A stretch of 64,000 nucleotides of DNA from Synechococcus sp. CC9902 (GCF_000012505.1 NC_007513.1:1860001-1924000); one strand, 5' to 3'. Positions 9,530 to 20,524 are shown, counted from the stretch's first letter. The notes: generated by a model not told the origin, from the letters alone. Made by a program: numbers and translations.

Positions 9530-10186
9530 ATGTCAATCGGCATTCTCGGGAAGAAGCTGGGCATGTCCCAGCTCTTCGACGAGCAGGGCAGAGCGGTCCC
9601 CGTCACTTTGATCGAGGCCGGTCCCTGCCGCATCACACAACTCAAAAACGATGACACCGATGGCTATGCCGCGGTGCAGATCGGTTTCGGCGAAACCCGC
9701 GAGAAATTGATCAACAAGCCTTCCAAAGGCCATCTCACCAAATCCGGCGAGGATCTTTTGCGCCACCTGCGCGAGTACCGCGTCGACAACGTCGACGGAC
9801 TTGAACTTGGTGGGTCCATCACGGTCAGCGACTTTGAAGCTGGTCAAAAAGTGGATGTAAGCGGCGACACCATGGGTCGCGGTTTTGCAGGTCTTCAGAA
9901 ACGCCACGGTTTCAGCCGCGGCCCGATGACCCACGGTTCTAAAAACCACCGGCAACCGGGCTCCATCGGTGCTGGCACAACGCCAGGGCGGATCTACCCC
10001 GGTAAGCGGATGTCTGGCCGTTATGGCGGCAAGAAAACGACGACCCGCGGTTTGACCATCTTGCGCATCGATAGCGACCGCAACTTGCTGGTTGTTAAAG
10101 GTTCCGTGCCTGGCAAACCAGGCGCACTTCTGAACATCAAGCCAGCTGTGCGTGTGGGTGCAAAACCCGCCAAAGGAGGTAAGTGA
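9530..10186 (+). CDS. rplC: 50S ribosomal protein L3
   Basis: The 218-residue product starts [18 protein letters not shown] and contains the [24 protein letters not shown] L3 loop that reaches toward the peptidyl-transferase centre (here [18 protein letters not shown]). I used the ATG at 9530; an upstream in-frame TTG would add 13 unconserved residues. It is the first gene of a long plus-strand ribosomal cluster. rpsJ, which precedes rplC in many bacteria, is not here. The TGA stop overlaps the rplD ATG. Confidence 0.97.
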   Translation: MSIGILGKKLGMSQLFDEQGRAVPVTLIEAGPCRITQLKNDDTDGYAAVQIGFGETREKLINKPSKGHLTKSGEDLLRHLREYRVDNVDGLELGGSITVSDFEAGQKVDVSGDTMGRGFAGLQKRHGFSRGPMTHGSKNHRQPGSIGAGTTPGRIYPGKRMSGRYGGKKTTTRGLTILRIDSDRNLLVVKGSVPGKPGALLNIKPAVRVGAKPAKGGK

Positions 10187-10821
10187 TGGCTAGTTGTGTA
10201 GTCCGCGATTGGCAGGGGAAGGAAGCCGGCAAGGCAACCTTGGACCTGAAAGTGGCGAAAGAAGCCTCAGCAGTTGACTTGATGCACCGTGCAGTTCTGC
10301 GACAGCAGGCTCACATGCGCCAAGGCACTGCGAGCACGCTCACCCGGTCAGAAGTCCGTGGTGGTGGTCGTAAGCCTTACAAGCAGAAAGGAACAGGCCG
10401 TGCAAGGCAAGGTTCTGTTCGAACCCCTCTGCGTCCGGGCGGCGGCATCATTTTTGGACCCAAGCCTCGGAGTTACAACCTTGCGATGAATCGCAAGGAA
10501 CGTCGTTCAGCCCTGCGCACAGCGCTCATGGCTCGTATCGACGACATCACCGTTGTGAAGGACTTCGGGACATCCCTTGAAGCTCCAAAAACGCGTGAAA
10601 TCACAGAAGCCCTCGGACGCCTCGGCATCGCCGCAGACACCAAGGTGTTGATCGTTTTAACGAACCCATCCGAAATGGTTCGTCGCTCCGTCCGCAACCT
10701 GGACAAGGTCAAGCTGATTTCAGCGAATCACCTCAACGTCTTCGACCTTCTCCACGCCAATTCTTTGGTCGTGGGAGAGGACGCTCTCACAACCATCCAG
10801 GAGGTTTACGGAGATGACTGA
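10186..10821 (+). CDS. rplD: 50S ribosomal protein L4
   Basis: The 211-residue protein has the L4 extended loop ([20 protein letters not shown]), which lines the exit tunnel. A strong Shine-Dalgarno, AAAGGAGG, precedes the ATG at 10186, which overlaps the rplC stop as TGATG. In E. coli L4 represses its own operon; whether that holds here cannot be seen. Confidence 0.97.
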   Translation: MASCVVRDWQGKEAGKATLDLKVAKEASAVDLMHRAVLRQQAHMRQGTASTLTRSEVRGGGRKPYKQKGTGRARQGSVRTPLRPGGGIIFGPKPRSYNLAMNRKERRSALRTALMARIDDITVVKDFGTSLEAPKTREITEALGRLGIAADTKVLIVLTNPSEMVRRSVRNLDKVKLISANHLNVFDLLHANSLVVGEDALTTIQEVYGDD

Positions 10822-11116
10822 GCGTTTCCAATCCCGTCTGGCGGATGTCATCCGCCGACCACTGATCACCGAAAAGGCCACCCGTGCCCTCGAGCTGAAT
10901 CAGTACACCTTCGAGGTGGACCACCGCGCCGCTAAACCCGACATCAAAGCCGCCATCGAGCAGCTCTTTGATGTGAAGGTCACCGGCATTAGCACCATGA
11001 ACCCTCCTCGACGATCCCGTCGGATGGGCCGCTTCGCTGGCAAACGTGCCCAAGTGAAGAAGGCAGTGGTGCGCCTAGCGGAGGGCAACTCGATCCAACT
11101 CTTCCCCGAGTCCTGA
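10814..11116 (+). CDS. rplW: 50S ribosomal protein L23
   Basis: The 100-residue product starts [24 protein letters not shown], as in cyanobacterial L23. L23 sits at the exit-tunnel mouth and docks trigger factor and SRP. The ATG overlaps the last eight bases of rplD, so translation is probably coupled. The basic [21 protein letters not shown] segment binds 23S rRNA. Confidence 0.97.
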   Translation: MTERFQSRLADVIRRPLITEKATRALELNQYTFEVDHRAAKPDIKAAIEQLFDVKVTGISTMNPPRRSRRMGRFAGKRAQVKKAVVRLAEGNSIQLFPES

Positions 11117-11131
11117 GGAGTCTGAATCGTC

Positions 11132-11995
11132 ATGGCAATCCGTAAATTCCGCCCCTACACCCCCGGTACACGCACCCGCGTCGTCACCGACTTCAGTGAG
11201 GTCACCGGCCGCAAGCCGGAGAAGACCCTTGTGGTGTCCAAGCACCGCAAAAAAGGCCGCAACAACCGTGGCGTCATTACTTGCCGCCACCGAGGCGGTG
11301 GTCATAAGCGGTTGTACCGCCTCGTGGATTTCCGCCGCAACAAGCACGGCGTAACCGCGAAGGTGGCTGCGATCCACTACGACCCCCATCGCAATGCGCG
11401 ATTGGCCTTGCTCTTTTACTCCGATGGTGAAAAGCGCTACATCCTCGCTCCAGCAGGAGTTCAGGTAGGTCAAACCGTTGTGTCTGGGCCAGAGGTTCCG
11501 ATCGAAAACGGCAACGCCATGCCGCTTTCATCCGTACCTCTTGGTTCGAGCGTTCACTGCGTCGAGCTTTATGCCGGTCGCGGTGGACAGATGGTTCGAA
11601 CCGCTGGAGCTAGTGCTCAGGTGATGGCCAAAGAAGGCGACTATGTCGCTCTCAAACTGCCTTCCACCGAAGTTCGGTTGGTACGGCGTGAGTGCTACGC
11701 AACCCTTGGCGAAGTGGGCAACTCTGAAGTTCGCAACACAAGCCTCGGCAAAGCTGGTCGGCGTCGTTGGCTCGGACGGCGGCCTCAAGTGCGAGGCAGT
11801 GTGATGAACCCTTGCGACCACCCTCACGGTGGTGGTGAGGGCCGAGCACCGATCGGTCGCTCCGGTCCTGTGACGCCTTGGGGCAAACCCGCCCTCGGTC
11901 TTAAGACCCGCAAGCGGAATAAACCCAGCAACCAATATGTGCTCCGGAAACGTCGCAAGACGTCCAAGCGGAGCCGTGGCGGACGCGATTCCTGA
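11132..11995 (+). CDS. rplB: 50S ribosomal protein L2
   Basis: The 287-residue protein has the L2 signatures: [20 protein letters not shown] near the N-terminus and the C-terminal [19 protein letters not shown] loop, whose histidine lies close to the peptidyl-transferase centre. Length and basic C-terminus are normal. It sits between rplW and rpsS as in most bacteria. Confidence 0.98.
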   Translation: MAIRKFRPYTPGTRTRVVTDFSEVTGRKPEKTLVVSKHRKKGRNNRGVITCRHRGGGHKRLYRLVDFRRNKHGVTAKVAAIHYDPHRNARLALLFYSDGEKRYILAPAGVQVGQTVVSGPEVPIENGNAMPLSSVPLGSSVHCVELYAGRGGQMVRTAGASAQVMAKEGDYVALKLPSTEVRLVRRECYATLGEVGNSEVRNTSLGKAGRRRWLGRRPQVRGSVMNPCDHPHGGGEGRAPIGRSGPVTPWGKPALGLKTRKRNKPSNQYVLRKRRKTSKRSRGGRDS

Positions 11996-12030
11996 TGCCA
12001 ACCATCACTTTGCCGCTTGCTTAAACCGCT

Positions 12031-12306
12031 ATGGGACGTTCACTCAAAAAAGGACCGTTTATTGCTGACAGCCTGCTTCGCAAGCTTGAAAAGCAGAACG
12101 ACAACGACGACAAGTCCGTGATCAAAACCTGGTCACGTGCTTCCACAATCCTGCCGATGATGATCGGCCACACCATTGCCGTTCACAACGGCAAGTCCCA
12201 CATTCCAGTGTTTATCACTGAACAAATGGTGGGACACAAGCTGGGGGAGTTCGCTCCTACCCGCACCTTCAAGGGCCACATCAAAGACAAGAAAGGAGGC
12301 CGCTGA
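12031..12306 (+). CDS. rpsS: 30S ribosomal protein S19
   Basis: The 91-residue product begins [20 protein letters not shown] and contains [22 protein letters not shown], diagnostic for S19 in the small-subunit head. The ATG at 12031 is the only sensible start. The stop is 4 bp before the rplV start. Confidence 0.98.
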   Translation: MGRSLKKGPFIADSLLRKLEKQNDNDDKSVIKTWSRASTILPMMIGHTIAVHNGKSHIPVFITEQMVGHKLGEFAPTRTFKGHIKDKKGGR

Positions 12307-12310
12307 CGCC

Positions 12311-12676
12311 ATGACTTCGTCTACATCAACGGCTGCCACCGCTCAGGCCCACGGACGCTTCATCCGCGGCTCTGTATCGAAGGTGCGTCGTGTACTCGAC
12401 CAAATCCGAGGCCGCACTTATCGCGACGCTCTGATCATGCTCGAGTTCATGCCCTACCGATCCACCGGCCCGATCACCAAGGTGCTTCGGTCTGCGGTAG
12501 CCAATGCCGAAAACAACCTCGGTCTCGATCCAGCCTCCCTGGTGATCTCGAGTGCCAGTGCCGACATGGGTCCTTCCATGAAGCGGTACCGGCCTCGGGC
12601 CCAAGGCCGGGCCTTCCAGATCAAGAAGCAGACCTGCCACATCAGCATTGCTGTGGCAGTTCAGACCGACTCCTGA
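12311..12676 (+). CDS. rplV: 50S ribosomal protein L22
   Basis: The 121-residue protein contains [21 protein letters not shown] and the C-terminal [21 protein letters not shown] loop that reaches into the exit tunnel, where macrolide-resistance changes occur in other bacteria. The ATG at 12311 follows an AAAGGAGG Shine-Dalgarno embedded in the end of rpsS. The N-terminus has a short Ser/Thr/Ala extension typical of cyanobacteria. Confidence 0.97.
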   Translation: MTSSTSTAATAQAHGRFIRGSVSKVRRVLDQIRGRTYRDALIMLEFMPYRSTGPITKVLRSAVANAENNLGLDPASLVISSASADMGPSMKRYRPRAQGRAFQIKKQTCHISIAVAVQTDS

Positions 12677-12694
12677 CCCCCGGACTCTGACCCA

Positions 12695-13423
12695 ATGGGA
12701 CACAAAATCCACCCAACCGGTCTGCGCCTGGGGATCACCCAGGAGCACCGGTCACGCTGGTACGCCTCCAGCAAGACATATCCGTCACTTCTTCAAGAAG
12801 ACGACCGGATTCGCAAGTTCATCCACAAGAAATACGGTTCTGCCGGCATCAGCGACGTGCTGATCGCCCGCAAAGCCGATCAACTGGAAGTTGAACTCAA
12901 AACAGCACGTCCCGGTGTCCTCGTCGGACGTCAGGGCAGCGGCATCGAAGATCTTCGAGCCGGTATCCAGAAAACTGTCGGTGACAAAAGCCGCCAAGTG
13001 CGGATCAATGTTGTCGAAGTTGAACGTGTCGACGGCGACGCGTTTCTGCTGGCCGAATACATCGCCCAACAACTGGAAAAACGTGTGGCGTTTCGTCGCA
13101 CGATCCGGATGGCTGTTCAGCGCGCTCAACGCGCTGGCGTTCTCGGCCTAAAAATCCAGGTATCAGGCCGTTTGAACGGCGCTGAAATCGCCCGGACCGA
13201 GTGGACCCGTGAAGGTCGTGTCCCACTGCACACCCTGCGTGCTGACATCGATTACGCCACCAAAGTGGGTAAAACCACTTACGGCGTACTCGGGATCAAA
13301 GTTTGGGTGTTCAAGGGGGAAGTCCTGAACGAACAGTCTCAAACAATGCCGGTCGGGGCGAACCCCCGTCGGCGGGCCAGCCGTAGGCCCCAACAGTTCG
13401 AAGACCGCTCAAACGAGGGTTGA
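12695..13423 (+). CDS. rpsC: 30S ribosomal protein S3
   Basis: The 242-residue product starts [20 protein letters not shown], has a KH domain ([15 protein letters not shown]) and ends with the S3 C-terminal domain ([14 protein letters not shown]). S3 forms part of the mRNA entry channel. It lies in the conserved rplV-rpsC-rplP order. Confidence 0.98.
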   Translation: MGHKIHPTGLRLGITQEHRSRWYASSKTYPSLLQEDDRIRKFIHKKYGSAGISDVLIARKADQLEVELKTARPGVLVGRQGSGIEDLRAGIQKTVGDKSRQVRINVVEVERVDGDAFLLAEYIAQQLEKRVAFRRTIRMAVQRAQRAGVLGLKIQVSGRLNGAEIARTEWTREGRVPLHTLRADIDYATKVGKTTYGVLGIKVWVFKGEVLNEQSQTMPVGANPRRRASRRPQQFEDRSNEG

Positions 13424-13439
13424 ACCGGAGGCCTAAACC

Positions 13440-13916
13440 ATGCTGAGTCCAAAACGCGTCAAATTCCGTAAACAACAGCGAGGCCGCATGCGCGGCGTCG
13501 CCACCAGGGGCAACACGATTGCTTTTGGTGAGTTTGCACTGCAAGCCCAAGAGTGTGGCTGGATCACCTCGCGTCAAATCGAGGCCAGCCGCCGTGCCAT
13601 GACCCGCTACGTCAAACGTGGCGGCAAGATCTGGATTCGGATTTTTCCCGATAAGCCAGTCACCATGCGCGCCGCTGAAACCCGTATGGGTTCCGGCAAA
13701 GGCAACCCAGAATTCTGGGTCGCAGTGATTAAGCCAGGTCGGATTCTCTTCGAGATGGGTGGTGAAGAAATCACCCCCGAAATCGCGAAAGAAGCCATGC
13801 GCCTGGCGCAATACAAGCTGCCAGTCAAAACCAAATTCATCGCCCTCGGTGATGAGGAGAAAACAGCTGGCGCCAAAACACCGGCTGCTTCTAAAGCCGT
13901 CACCGTGGAGTCCTGA
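13440..13916 (+). CDS. rplP: 50S ribosomal protein L16
   Basis: The 158-residue protein starts [19 protein letters not shown] and has [20 protein letters not shown], typical of L16, which contacts the A-site tRNA. It is about 20 residues longer than the E. coli protein because of an Ala/Lys/Thr-rich C-terminal tail, a feature of cyanobacterial versions. The rpmC ATG follows 2 bp after the stop. Confidence 0.97.
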   Translation: MLSPKRVKFRKQQRGRMRGVATRGNTIAFGEFALQAQECGWITSRQIEASRRAMTRYVKRGGKIWIRIFPDKPVTMRAAETRMGSGKGNPEFWVAVIKPGRILFEMGGEEITPEIAKEAMRLAQYKLPVKTKFIALGDEEKTAGAKTPAASKAVTVES

Positions 13917-13918
13917 CC

Positions 13919-14128
13919 ATGGCCCGTCCCAACACCAGCGAGGTTCGCAACCTCTCCGATGCGGATATCAATGAAAAAATCGACGGTTTGCGCCGCGAAC
14001 TTTTTCAGCTCCGCTTTGAGCAGGCCACGCGCCAACTCGCTAATACTCACCGTTTCAAAGAGGCCCGCATCAAGCTGGCCCAGCTGCTGACGGTGCAGTC
14101 GGAGCGTCAACGCTCCACCGCGTCCTGA
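13919..14128 (+). CDS. rpmC: 50S ribosomal protein L29
   Basis: This 69-residue helical protein shows the L29 pattern [30 protein letters not shown]29 sits near the exit tunnel beside L23. The start follows rplP by 2 bp, so coupling is likely. Confidence 0.96.
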   Translation: MARPNTSEVRNLSDADINEKIDGLRRELFQLRFEQATRQLANTHRFKEARIKLAQLLTVQSERQRSTAS

Positions 14129-14143
14129 TCCCCATCTCTAACC

Positions 14144-14431
14144 ATGGCAGTTAAAGAACGGGTCGGCACCGTCGTCAGCGACAAGATGGAGAAAACAGTG
14201 GTGGTTGCGGTGGAAACCCGCTTCCCCCATCCCATCTATCAAAAGACGGTCAGCCGCACCACCCGCTACAAAGCCCACGATGAAGACAACTCCTGTCGCG
14301 TCGGAGACCGTGTTCGCATCACGGAAACCCGTCCGATGAGTCGCCAAAAACGTTGGGCGATTGCTGAAGTTCTCAGCCACAGCCCAAAAGCTGCGGCTGC
14401 TGAAGCGAAAGCAGAGGAGGCCAACCAGTGA
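14144..14431 (+). CDS. rpsQ: 30S ribosomal protein S17
   Basis: The 95-residue product starts [21 protein letters not shown] and contains [22 protein letters not shown], the S17 OB-fold signature. An Ala/Glu-rich C-terminal tail carries an internal GGAGG that serves as Shine-Dalgarno for the overlapping rplN. Confidence 0.97.
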   Translation: MAVKERVGTVVSDKMEKTVVVAVETRFPHPIYQKTVSRTTRYKAHDEDNSCRVGDRVRITETRPMSRQKRWAIAEVLSHSPKAAAAEAKAEEANQ

Positions 14432-14793
14432 TCCAACAGGAATCGTTCCTCACCGTTGCCGATAACAGCGGTGCCAAACGCATCCAGTGCATTCGTGTTC
14501 TGGGTACCAACCGTCGCTACGCCCACGTCGGCGACGTCATCGTCGCCGCTGTCAAAGATGCGATGCCCAACATGGGCGTCAAAAAATCTGATGTGGTCAA
14601 AGCTGTGGTGGTCCGCACCAAAGCAACCCTGCGTCGTGAAACCGGCAATTCAATCCGGTTTGACGACAACGCTGCGGTGATCATCAACGACGACAAAAAC
14701 CCAAAGGGCACTCGCGTCTTCGGACCTGTGGCCCGCGAACTGCGTGAGCGCAGCTTCACCAAAATCGTGTCCCTCGCTCCGGAGGTGATCTGA
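14428..14793 (+). CDS. rplN: 50S ribosomal protein L14
   Basis: The 121-residue protein begins [21 protein letters not shown] from a GTG start that overlaps the rpsQ stop by four bases (GTGA). [27 protein letters not shown] is the L14 C-terminus. The strong GAGGAGG upstream inside rpsQ supports the GTG start. Confidence 0.97.
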   Translation: MIQQESFLTVADNSGAKRIQCIRVLGTNRRYAHVGDVIVAAVKDAMPNMGVKKSDVVKAVVVRTKATLRRETGNSIRFDDNAAVIINDDKNPKGTRVFGPVARELRERSFTKIVSLAPEVI

Positions 14794-14795
14794 CC

Positions 14796-15152
14796 ATGGC
14801 GACAGCAACCTCCAAACCGAAGGCCGTTGAGCGCATCAAAATGCGTATCCGCAAAGGCGACACCGTTCAGGTGATTGCCGGAAAAGACAAGGGCAAAACC
14901 GGCGCAGTTCTCCGGACGCTGCCCAATGAAAATCGCGTCATCGTGGAGGGCGTCAACATGCGCACCCGTCACGAGAAACCCTCCCAGGAAGGTGAAAGCG
15001 GTCGCATTGTCACCGAGGAAGCATCACTGCATGCCTCCAACGTGATGCTCTATTCCACCGATAAAAAGGTGGCAAGCCGCGTTGAAATCGTTGTCGAAAA
15101 AGACGGCACGAAAAAGCGCAAGTTGAAGAAAACCGGTGAAGTCCTCGACTGA
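14796..15152 (+). CDS. rplX: 50S ribosomal protein L24
   Basis: The 118-residue product contains a KOW motif ([21 protein letters not shown]) and [14 protein letters not shown]24 starts large-subunit assembly. An N-terminal stretch of about 15 residues ([15 protein letters not shown]) precedes the usual L24 start. The gene begins 2 bp after rplN. Confidence 0.96.
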
Positions 15153-15193
15153 TCCCGACTTCTGACCAAGCCCAGAAGCACCTCACCCCCGTT

Positions 15194-15733
15194 ATGTCAC
15201 TCAAGAAGCGCTACCGGGAGACCATTCAGCCCAAACTGCTGAAAGATCTCTCCCTCACCAACATCCACGAAGTCCCGAAGGTGATGAAAGTCACCATTAA
15301 CCGCGGACTCGGCGAAGCTGCTACCAATGCCAAGTCTCTCGAGGCTTCGGTCAAGGAGCTTGCACAGATCACCGGCCAAAAAGTGGTTGTGACCCGTGCC
15401 AAAAAGGCAATCGCAGGTTTCAAAATTCGCCAAGGCATGCCAATTGGTTGTGCCGTCACCCTTCGCGGTGATCGGATGTACGCCTTCCTCGAGCGCCTGA
15501 TCAACCTTGCGCTGCCCCGAATTCGGGACTTCCGCGGGGTGAGTGCCAAAAGCTTTGACGGACGCGGCAACTACACCCTCGGGGTGAGGGAACAAATCAT
15601 TTTCCCTGAAATTTCCTTCGACAAGATCGATGCGATCAGAGGCATGGACATCACCATCGTGACCACTGCCCGTTCTGACGAAGAGGGCAGGGCCCTCCTC
15701 AGCGAGATGGGAATGCCATTCCAGAGCAACTGA
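15194..15733 (+). CDS. rplE: 50S ribosomal protein L5
   Basis: The 179-residue protein has the L5 segments [36 protein letters not shown] and [17 protein letters not shown]5 binds 5S rRNA and contacts the P-site tRNA. rpsN, which follows rplE in many bacteria, is absent; rpsH comes next, as is usual in cyanobacteria. Confidence 0.98.
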
Positions 15734-15752
15734 GCCCTCCCCGTCTATCCCT

Positions 15753-16154
15753 ATGGCCAACCACGATCCAATTTCAGACATGCTCACCCGCATTCGTAAT
15801 GCGAGTGAAAAGCGTCACGAGACCACCAAGGTTCCCGCTTCACGGATGACCCGCAGCATCGCGAAAGTGTTGCAGCAAGAGGGTTTCATCTCCGAAATCA
15901 ACGAAGAAGGCGAAGGCTTCAGAGCCGAATTGGTGCTCTCCCTCAAATACAGCGGTAAGCACCGTTTGCCCACCATTCGCTCCATGCAGCGTGTGAGCAA
16001 GCCAGGCCTCCGCATCTACAAGAACACTCGTGGCCTGCCCAAGGTCCTCGGAGGGCTTGGTGTCGCGATCATCTCTACCTCGAAAGGGGTGATGAGTGAC
16101 CGCGATGCTCGCCGAGAGGGCGTCGGCGGCGAAGTGCTCTGTTACGTCTACTGA
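15753..16154 (+). CDS. rpsH: 30S ribosomal protein S8
   Basis: The 133-residue product starts with [15 protein letters not shown] and ends GGEVLCYVY, both diagnostic for S8, a primary 16S rRNA binder. In E. coli S8 represses the spc operon; no equivalent site was identified here. Confidence 0.98.
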   Translation: MANHDPISDMLTRIRNASEKRHETTKVPASRMTRSIAKVLQQEGFISEINEEGEGFRAELVLSLKYSGKHRLPTIRSMQRVSKPGLRIYKNTRGLPKVLGGLGVAIISTSKGVMSDRDARREGVGGEVLCYVY

Positions 16155-16168
16155 TCCGGAGCTGAACC

Positions 16169-16708
16169 ATGTCACGCATTGGAAAAAACCCTGTCCCCGT
16201 CCCGGACAAAGTCACTGTTTCCCTCGACGGTCTAACCGTCAAAGTGAAGGGACCAAAAGGTGAGCTCGAGCGCACTCTTCCAGAGGGCGTCAGCGTTAGC
16301 CAAGAAGCCAACACGATCGTTGTCGCACCCACGAGCACCAAACGGATCTCACGGGAACGCCACGGCCTGAGTCGCACCCTCGTCGCCAACATGATCGAAG
16401 GCGTTCACAACGGCTACAGCAAAGCCCTTGAAATTGTTGGTGTGGGCTCCCGAGCCCAGGTCAAGGGAACAACCCTCGTCGTGAGTGCTGGTTACAGCCA
16501 TCCCGTCGAGATGCCAGCGCCAGCCGGCATCACCTTCAAGGTGGAGAACAACACCAGGGTGATTGTTTCCGGGATCGATAAAGAATTGGTTGGCAACGAG
16601 GCCGCCAAGGTTCGCGCCATTCGTCCTCCCGAGCCTTACAAAGGCAAAGGCATCAAATACGAGGGCGAGCACATCCTGCGAAAGGCAGGCAAGTCCGGCA
16701 AGAAATAA
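16169..16708 (+). CDS. rplF: 50S ribosomal protein L6
   Basis: The 179-residue protein starts [17 protein letters not shown] and contains [19 protein letters not shown], the L6 signature near the C-terminus. L6 lies near the factor-binding site. Spacing to rpsH (14 bp) supports one operon. Confidence 0.98.
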
Positions 16709-16741
16709 CGCTCTTCCTGACCTTCCTCCCCTTCACATACC

Positions 16742-17110
16742 ATGTCCAAACTTTCCCGCAAACAACAGACGCAGAAGCGCCATCGGCGCCTCCGTCGTCA
16801 CATCACCGGCACATCCAACCGTCCGCGGTTGGCTGTGTTTCGCTCCAACAATCACATCTACGCCCAGCTCATCGACGACGCTGCTCAGAGCACACTCTGT
16901 TCAGCATCCACCGTTGACAAGGAACTTCGTTCTGGACTCAAAAACAACGCTGGAAGTTGTGACGCCTCCGTTGCTGTCGGTGCACTTGTCGCCAAGCGCG
17001 CGATCGCCAAGGGCATCGAGCAGGTGGTCTTCGATCGTGGTGGAAACCTCTATCACGGTCGGATTAAAGCCCTTGCCGACGCTGCCCGGGAAGCGGGCCT
17101 TCAGTTCTGA
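16742..17110 (+). CDS. rplR: 50S ribosomal protein L18
   Basis: The 122-residue product has the basic N-terminus [20 protein letters not shown], followed by [20 protein letters not shown] and [19 protein letters not shown], typical of the 5S-rRNA-binding protein L18. Confidence 0.98.
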   Translation: MSKLSRKQQTQKRHRRLRRHITGTSNRPRLAVFRSNNHIYAQLIDDAAQSTLCSASTVDKELRSGLKNNAGSCDASVAVGALVAKRAIAKGIEQVVFDRGGNLYHGRIKALADAAREAGLQF

Positions 17111-17124
17111 TCCCTGCTTTACCC

Positions 17125-17772
17125 ATGACAGATTCTTCTCCTCAATCCAATCCCAACGCCGTACCTGGCGCAGCTGATGTACCAGCGGCGGCCCAAGGGC
17201 AGCAACAAGAGCAGCGTCGTGGCGGCGGCGGCGGCGGCCGTGGTGACCGACGTGGCGATCGTCGCGGCGGTCGTCGCGGCCAAGACCGCGATTCCGAATG
17301 GCAAGAGCGCGTCGTACAAATCCGACGGGTCTCCAAAACCGTTAAGGGCGGCAAAAAGATGAGCTTCAGAGCCATCGTTGTTGTCGGCAACGAAAAGGGA
17401 CAAGTCGGCGTTGGTGTTGGCAAAGCTGGCGACGTGATCGGTGCCGTCCGCAAGGGCGTTGCAGATGGCAAGAAGCACCTGGTGAAGGTGCCTCTGACCC
17501 GTCACAGCTCAATCCCAACCCTGTCGAATGGTCGCGATGGTGCAGCTAGCGTTTTGATTCGTCCCGCTGCCCCTGGTACTGGCGTTATTGCCGGTGGTTC
17601 CATTCGAACTGTGCTTGAACTGGCCGGCATTAAAAATGTTTTGGCCAAACGTTTAGGCAGCAAAACTCCCCTCAACAACGCAAGGGCTGCCATGGTGGCC
17701 CTATCCAGTCTTCGTACTCACAAGGAGACTGCAAAAGAACGGGGAATCTCCCTCGAGCAGATCTACTCCTGA
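17125..17772 (+). CDS. rpsE: 30S ribosomal protein S5
   Basis: The 215-residue protein is S5, with the double-stranded-RNA-binding N-domain ([20 protein letters not shown]) and the C-domain [19 protein letters not shown]. It is about 45 residues longer than E. coli S5: an Arg/Gly-rich N-terminal extension ([19 protein letters not shown]) precedes the fold. rpmD is not between rpsE and rplO, as is usual in cyanobacteria. Confidence 0.97.
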   Translation: MTDSSPQSNPNAVPGAADVPAAAQGQQQEQRRGGGGGGRGDRRGDRRGGRRGQDRDSEWQERVVQIRRVSKTVKGGKKMSFRAIVVVGNEKGQVGVGVGKAGDVIGAVRKGVADGKKHLVKVPLTRHSSIPTLSNGRDGAASVLIRPAAPGTGVIAGGSIRTVLELAGIKNVLAKRLGSKTPLNNARAAMVALSSLRTHKETAKERGISLEQIYS

Positions 17773-17778
17773 TTCGCG

Positions 17779-18234
17779 ATGACTCTCCGACTCGACTCCC
17801 TCAAAGCCAACAAAGGCGCTCGTCGCCGCAAATTGCGTAAGGGCCGTGGCATTGCCGCTGGTCAGGGCGCTAGCTGCGGCTTCGGTATGCGTGGCCAAAA
17901 ATCCCGCTCCGGCCGACCAACCCGTCCTGGGTTCGAAGGTGGACAGATGCCTTTGTACCGCCGGGTACCAAAGCTGAAGCACTTTCCTTTGGTTAATCCA
18001 AAGCACTTCACGGTGTTAAACGTGTCCGCCTTGAAAGATCTCAAGGACGGAGCAACCGTGAATCTGGACTCCCTCGTCAAAGACGGCATCGTGACGAGCC
18101 CCAAGCATCCCCTCAAGATGCTCGGTAACGGTGAGCTCACCGTTAAGAACCTGACGGTGCAAGCCTCGGCGTTCACAACCTCCGCCCGCACCAAGATCGA
18201 AGCGGCCGGCGGCACCTGCGAAACCCTTGACTGA
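17779..18234 (+). CDS. rplO: 50S ribosomal protein L15
   Basis: The 151-residue product has the glycine-rich N-terminal arm ([20 protein letters not shown]) and the [15 protein letters not shown] signature of L15, a late-assembly protein of the large subunit. It ends 106 bp before secY. Confidence 0.97.
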   Translation: MTLRLDSLKANKGARRRKLRKGRGIAAGQGASCGFGMRGQKSRSGRPTRPGFEGGQMPLYRRVPKLKHFPLVNPKHFTVLNVSALKDLKDGATVNLDSLVKDGIVTSPKHPLKMLGNGELTVKNLTVQASAFTTSARTKIEAAGGTCETLD

Positions 18235-18340
18235 CTGATCGGGCTTCATTGCCTTTTCAGCTTTAGGGTCTGAGCCGTCCGCTGGACTTTGGTCCACGGG
18301 CGGCTTCGCTGCATCAGCCCAACCTTTTTCTCTTCCGGAC

Positions 18341-19660
18341 ATGCTTGTCAGTCGGGGACGCAACCCCAATGCCGCCGAAGTGATCAGCCAGCTGGTCACC
18401 AACCCTGGGTTGCGCAGTCGGGTGCTTACCACCCTTGGCCTGCTGCTTCTGGTCCGTCTTGGCATCTACATCCCCATGCCAGGGATCGATCGAGAAGCCT
18501 TCAAACAATTCATCGATCAAGGGGGCCAACTGATTGGCTTCCTCGACATTTTCACGGGTGGAGGAATCTCCACTTTGGGAATTTTCGCTCTTGGAATTCT
18601 CCCCTTCATTAATGCATCGATCATTCTTCAGCTGCTAACAGCTTCGTTGCCGCAGTTGGAAGACCTTCAAAAAAATGAAGGCGAAGCAGGACGACGCAAA
18701 ATCGCACAAATCACCCGCTATGTCGCCCTTGGCTGGGGACTCATCCAAAGCGTGGTGTTCGCAATGATTTTGCGCCAATACGCCGTAGAGGGTTTGAGCG
18801 AAGTTGTCTTCGTGGTTCAAACGGCCTTAGCCCTTGTCACCGGATCCATGGTGGTGATGTGGATTGCAGAGGTCATCACCGAAAGAGGGATTGGCCAGGG
18901 GGCTTCTTTGGTGATCTTCTTAAACATCGTTGCGACCCTTCCTCGCACCCTTGGAGCAACAATCGAAGCCGCTCAAACGGGTGACCGCGACACCGTTTTG
19001 GGAATTGTTGTTCTTGTTCTGGTGTTTCTGGCCACGATTGTCGGAATCATCTTTGTTCAAGAAGGGGCCCGTCGTATTCCGATTGTTAGTGCCAAGCGCC
19101 AAGTTGGTGGAGCTGGTGCTCTACCAACGCGTCAGAGCTACTTACCTCTCAAATTGAATGCCGGTGGGGTGATGCCAATCATTTTTGCTTCGGCATTGAT
19201 TTTCTTGCCCGTCACCGTCGCGAATCTCACCAAGAGTGAATGGCTGATTCGAGCCGCGAGCATGCTCAATCCCAGCGCATCGAATCCCTGGCCCTACGCC
19301 CTGGCTTTTTTCACCTTGATTCTGGGGTTCTCTTACTTCTACGCCTCGCTCACGGTGAACCCGGCAGACATCGCCACAAACCTCAAACGAGGCGGTGTGG
19401 CGATTCCTGGAGTTCGTCCTGGAAGCGCTACCACCAACTACCTCTCGGGAGTGCAAAACAGGCTTACTTTGCTTGGTGGTCTCTTCCTTGGCTCCGTTGC
19501 GATTATTCCTGCCGCAGTGGAACGCGCCACCAATGTGCAGACATTCCAAGGACTCGGTGCGACGTCATTACTCATCCTTGTGGGTGTTGCCATTGACACC
19601 GCAAAACAGGTTCAGACCTACGTGATATCTCAACGCTACGAAGGCCTCGTGCGCCAGTGA
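18341..19660 (+). CDS. secY: Preprotein translocase subunit SecY
   Basis: SecY forms the protein-conducting channel in plasma and thylakoid membranes. The 439-residue protein has about ten hydrophobic segments, the plug region after TM1 (GGGISTLGIFALGILPFINASI) and the cytoplasmic loop RRIPIVSAKRQVGG. The start at 18341 gives MLVSRGRNPNAAEVISQL, as in cyanobacterial SecY. The usual rplO-secY-adk order is kept. Confidence 0.98.
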   Translation: MLVSRGRNPNAAEVISQLVTNPGLRSRVLTTLGLLLLVRLGIYIPMPGIDREAFKQFIDQGGQLIGFLDIFTGGGISTLGIFALGILPFINASIILQLLTASLPQLEDLQKNEGEAGRRKIAQITRYVALGWGLIQSVVFAMILRQYAVEGLSEVVFVVQTALALVTGSMVVMWIAEVITERGIGQGASLVIFLNIVATLPRTLGATIEAAQTGDRDTVLGIVVLVLVFLATIVGIIFVQEGARRIPIVSAKRQVGGAGALPTRQSYLPLKLNAGGVMPIIFASALIFLPVTVANLTKSEWLIRAASMLNPSASNPWPYALAFFTLILGFSYFYASLTVNPADIATNLKRGGVAIPGVRPGSATTNYLSGVQNRLTLLGGLFLGSVAIIPAAVERATNVQTFQGLGATSLLILVGVAIDTAKQVQTYVISQRYEGLVRQ

Positions 19661-19706
19661 GCTCCCGCCACTGCACCTGCTGTTGTCATTCCTTTCCAAA
19701 CCCTCG

Positions 19707-20258
19707 ATGAAAAACCGCCTCCTTTTTCTCGGTCCACCTGGTGCTGGTAAAGGCACCCAGGCAGCACGCATCTGCGATTCCAATGGCATGAAACACCTGT
19801 CCACAGGTGATTTGCTGAGAAGTGAAGTCGCTGCGGGATCAGAGCTTGGCAAAGAAGCCGAAGCCGTCATGAACCGAGGAGAGCTGGTCAGCGACCAGCT
19901 GGTGCTGGCAATCGTTGAAAGTCAGATGAAAGCCCTCTCTGGTGAGGGTTGGCTCCTCGATGGTTTCCCGCGCACTGTTCCACAGGCTGAAGCACTGGAA
20001 CCTCTACTGAATGAGCTCAAGCAACCCATCGAAGCGGTTGTCCTGCTCGAGCTGGACGATGCAGTCTTGATTACGCGCATGCTGAGCCGCGGCCGTGCCG
20101 ATGACAATGAAGACGTGATCCGGAATCGCCTCGAGGTGTATCGAGACAAGACCGCTCCCCTGATCAGCTATTACCAAAACAAGGGACTGCTCATCAGCGT
20201 TCCAGCCCAGGGTTCCGTAGAGGAAATCACTGAGCGGATCTGCAAAGTTCTGGATTGA
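19707..20258 (+). CDS. adk: Adenylate kinase
   Basis: Adenylate kinase interconverts ATP, ADP and AMP. The 183-residue product has the P-loop [10 protein letters not shown] at residues 8-17, the AMP-binding segment STGDLLR, and LLDGFPRT. The lid is the short form without zinc cysteines. The ATG at 19707 puts the P-loop at the expected distance; an upstream TTG frame adds eight residues. infA, which follows adk in some cyanobacteria, is absent. Confidence 0.97.
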   Translation: MKNRLLFLGPPGAGKGTQAARICDSNGMKHLSTGDLLRSEVAAGSELGKEAEAVMNRGELVSDQLVLAIVESQMKALSGEGWLLDGFPRTVPQAEALEPLLNELKQPIEAVVLLELDDAVLITRMLSRGRADDNEDVIRNRLEVYRDKTAPLISYYQNKGLLISVPAQGSVEEITERICKVLD

Positions 20259-20304
20259 CCCGCATGGTAAGTTTGTCGTTTGGAAATTGGGAGAGCCACG
20301 CCTC

Positions 20305-20418
20305 ATGAAGGTGCGCGCTTCTGTTAAAAAAATGTGCGACAAGTGCCGGGTGATCCGTCGCCACGGTCGGGTCATGGTGATTTGCACCAACCCAAAGCAC
20401 AAGCAGCGTCAGGGCTAA
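20305..20418 (+). CDS. rpmJ: 50S ribosomal protein L36
   Basis: This 37-codon gene encodes [20 protein letters not shown] followed by a short basic tail. The CxxC...C...H pattern (CDKC, then C and H near the end) forms the L36 zinc knuckle. It lies between adk and rpsM, its usual place in this cluster. Confidence 0.97.
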   Translation: MKVRASVKKMCDKCRVIRRHGRVMVICTNPKHKQRQG

Positions 20419-20524
20419 TCCCCAACGTTCTTTTCAACAACTGATCAATCCACCGTGTTTGCTCAGTTGCCGTCCAATGCCTCCGATACACCGGAGGCCT
20501 TATGTCCCTTTCGATTGAACCTCC

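Noticed and set aside
9270-9611. 113-codon frame in front of and into rplC
   Set aside because: It overlaps the true rplC start in another phase and has no conserved motif; the area is better read as leader.
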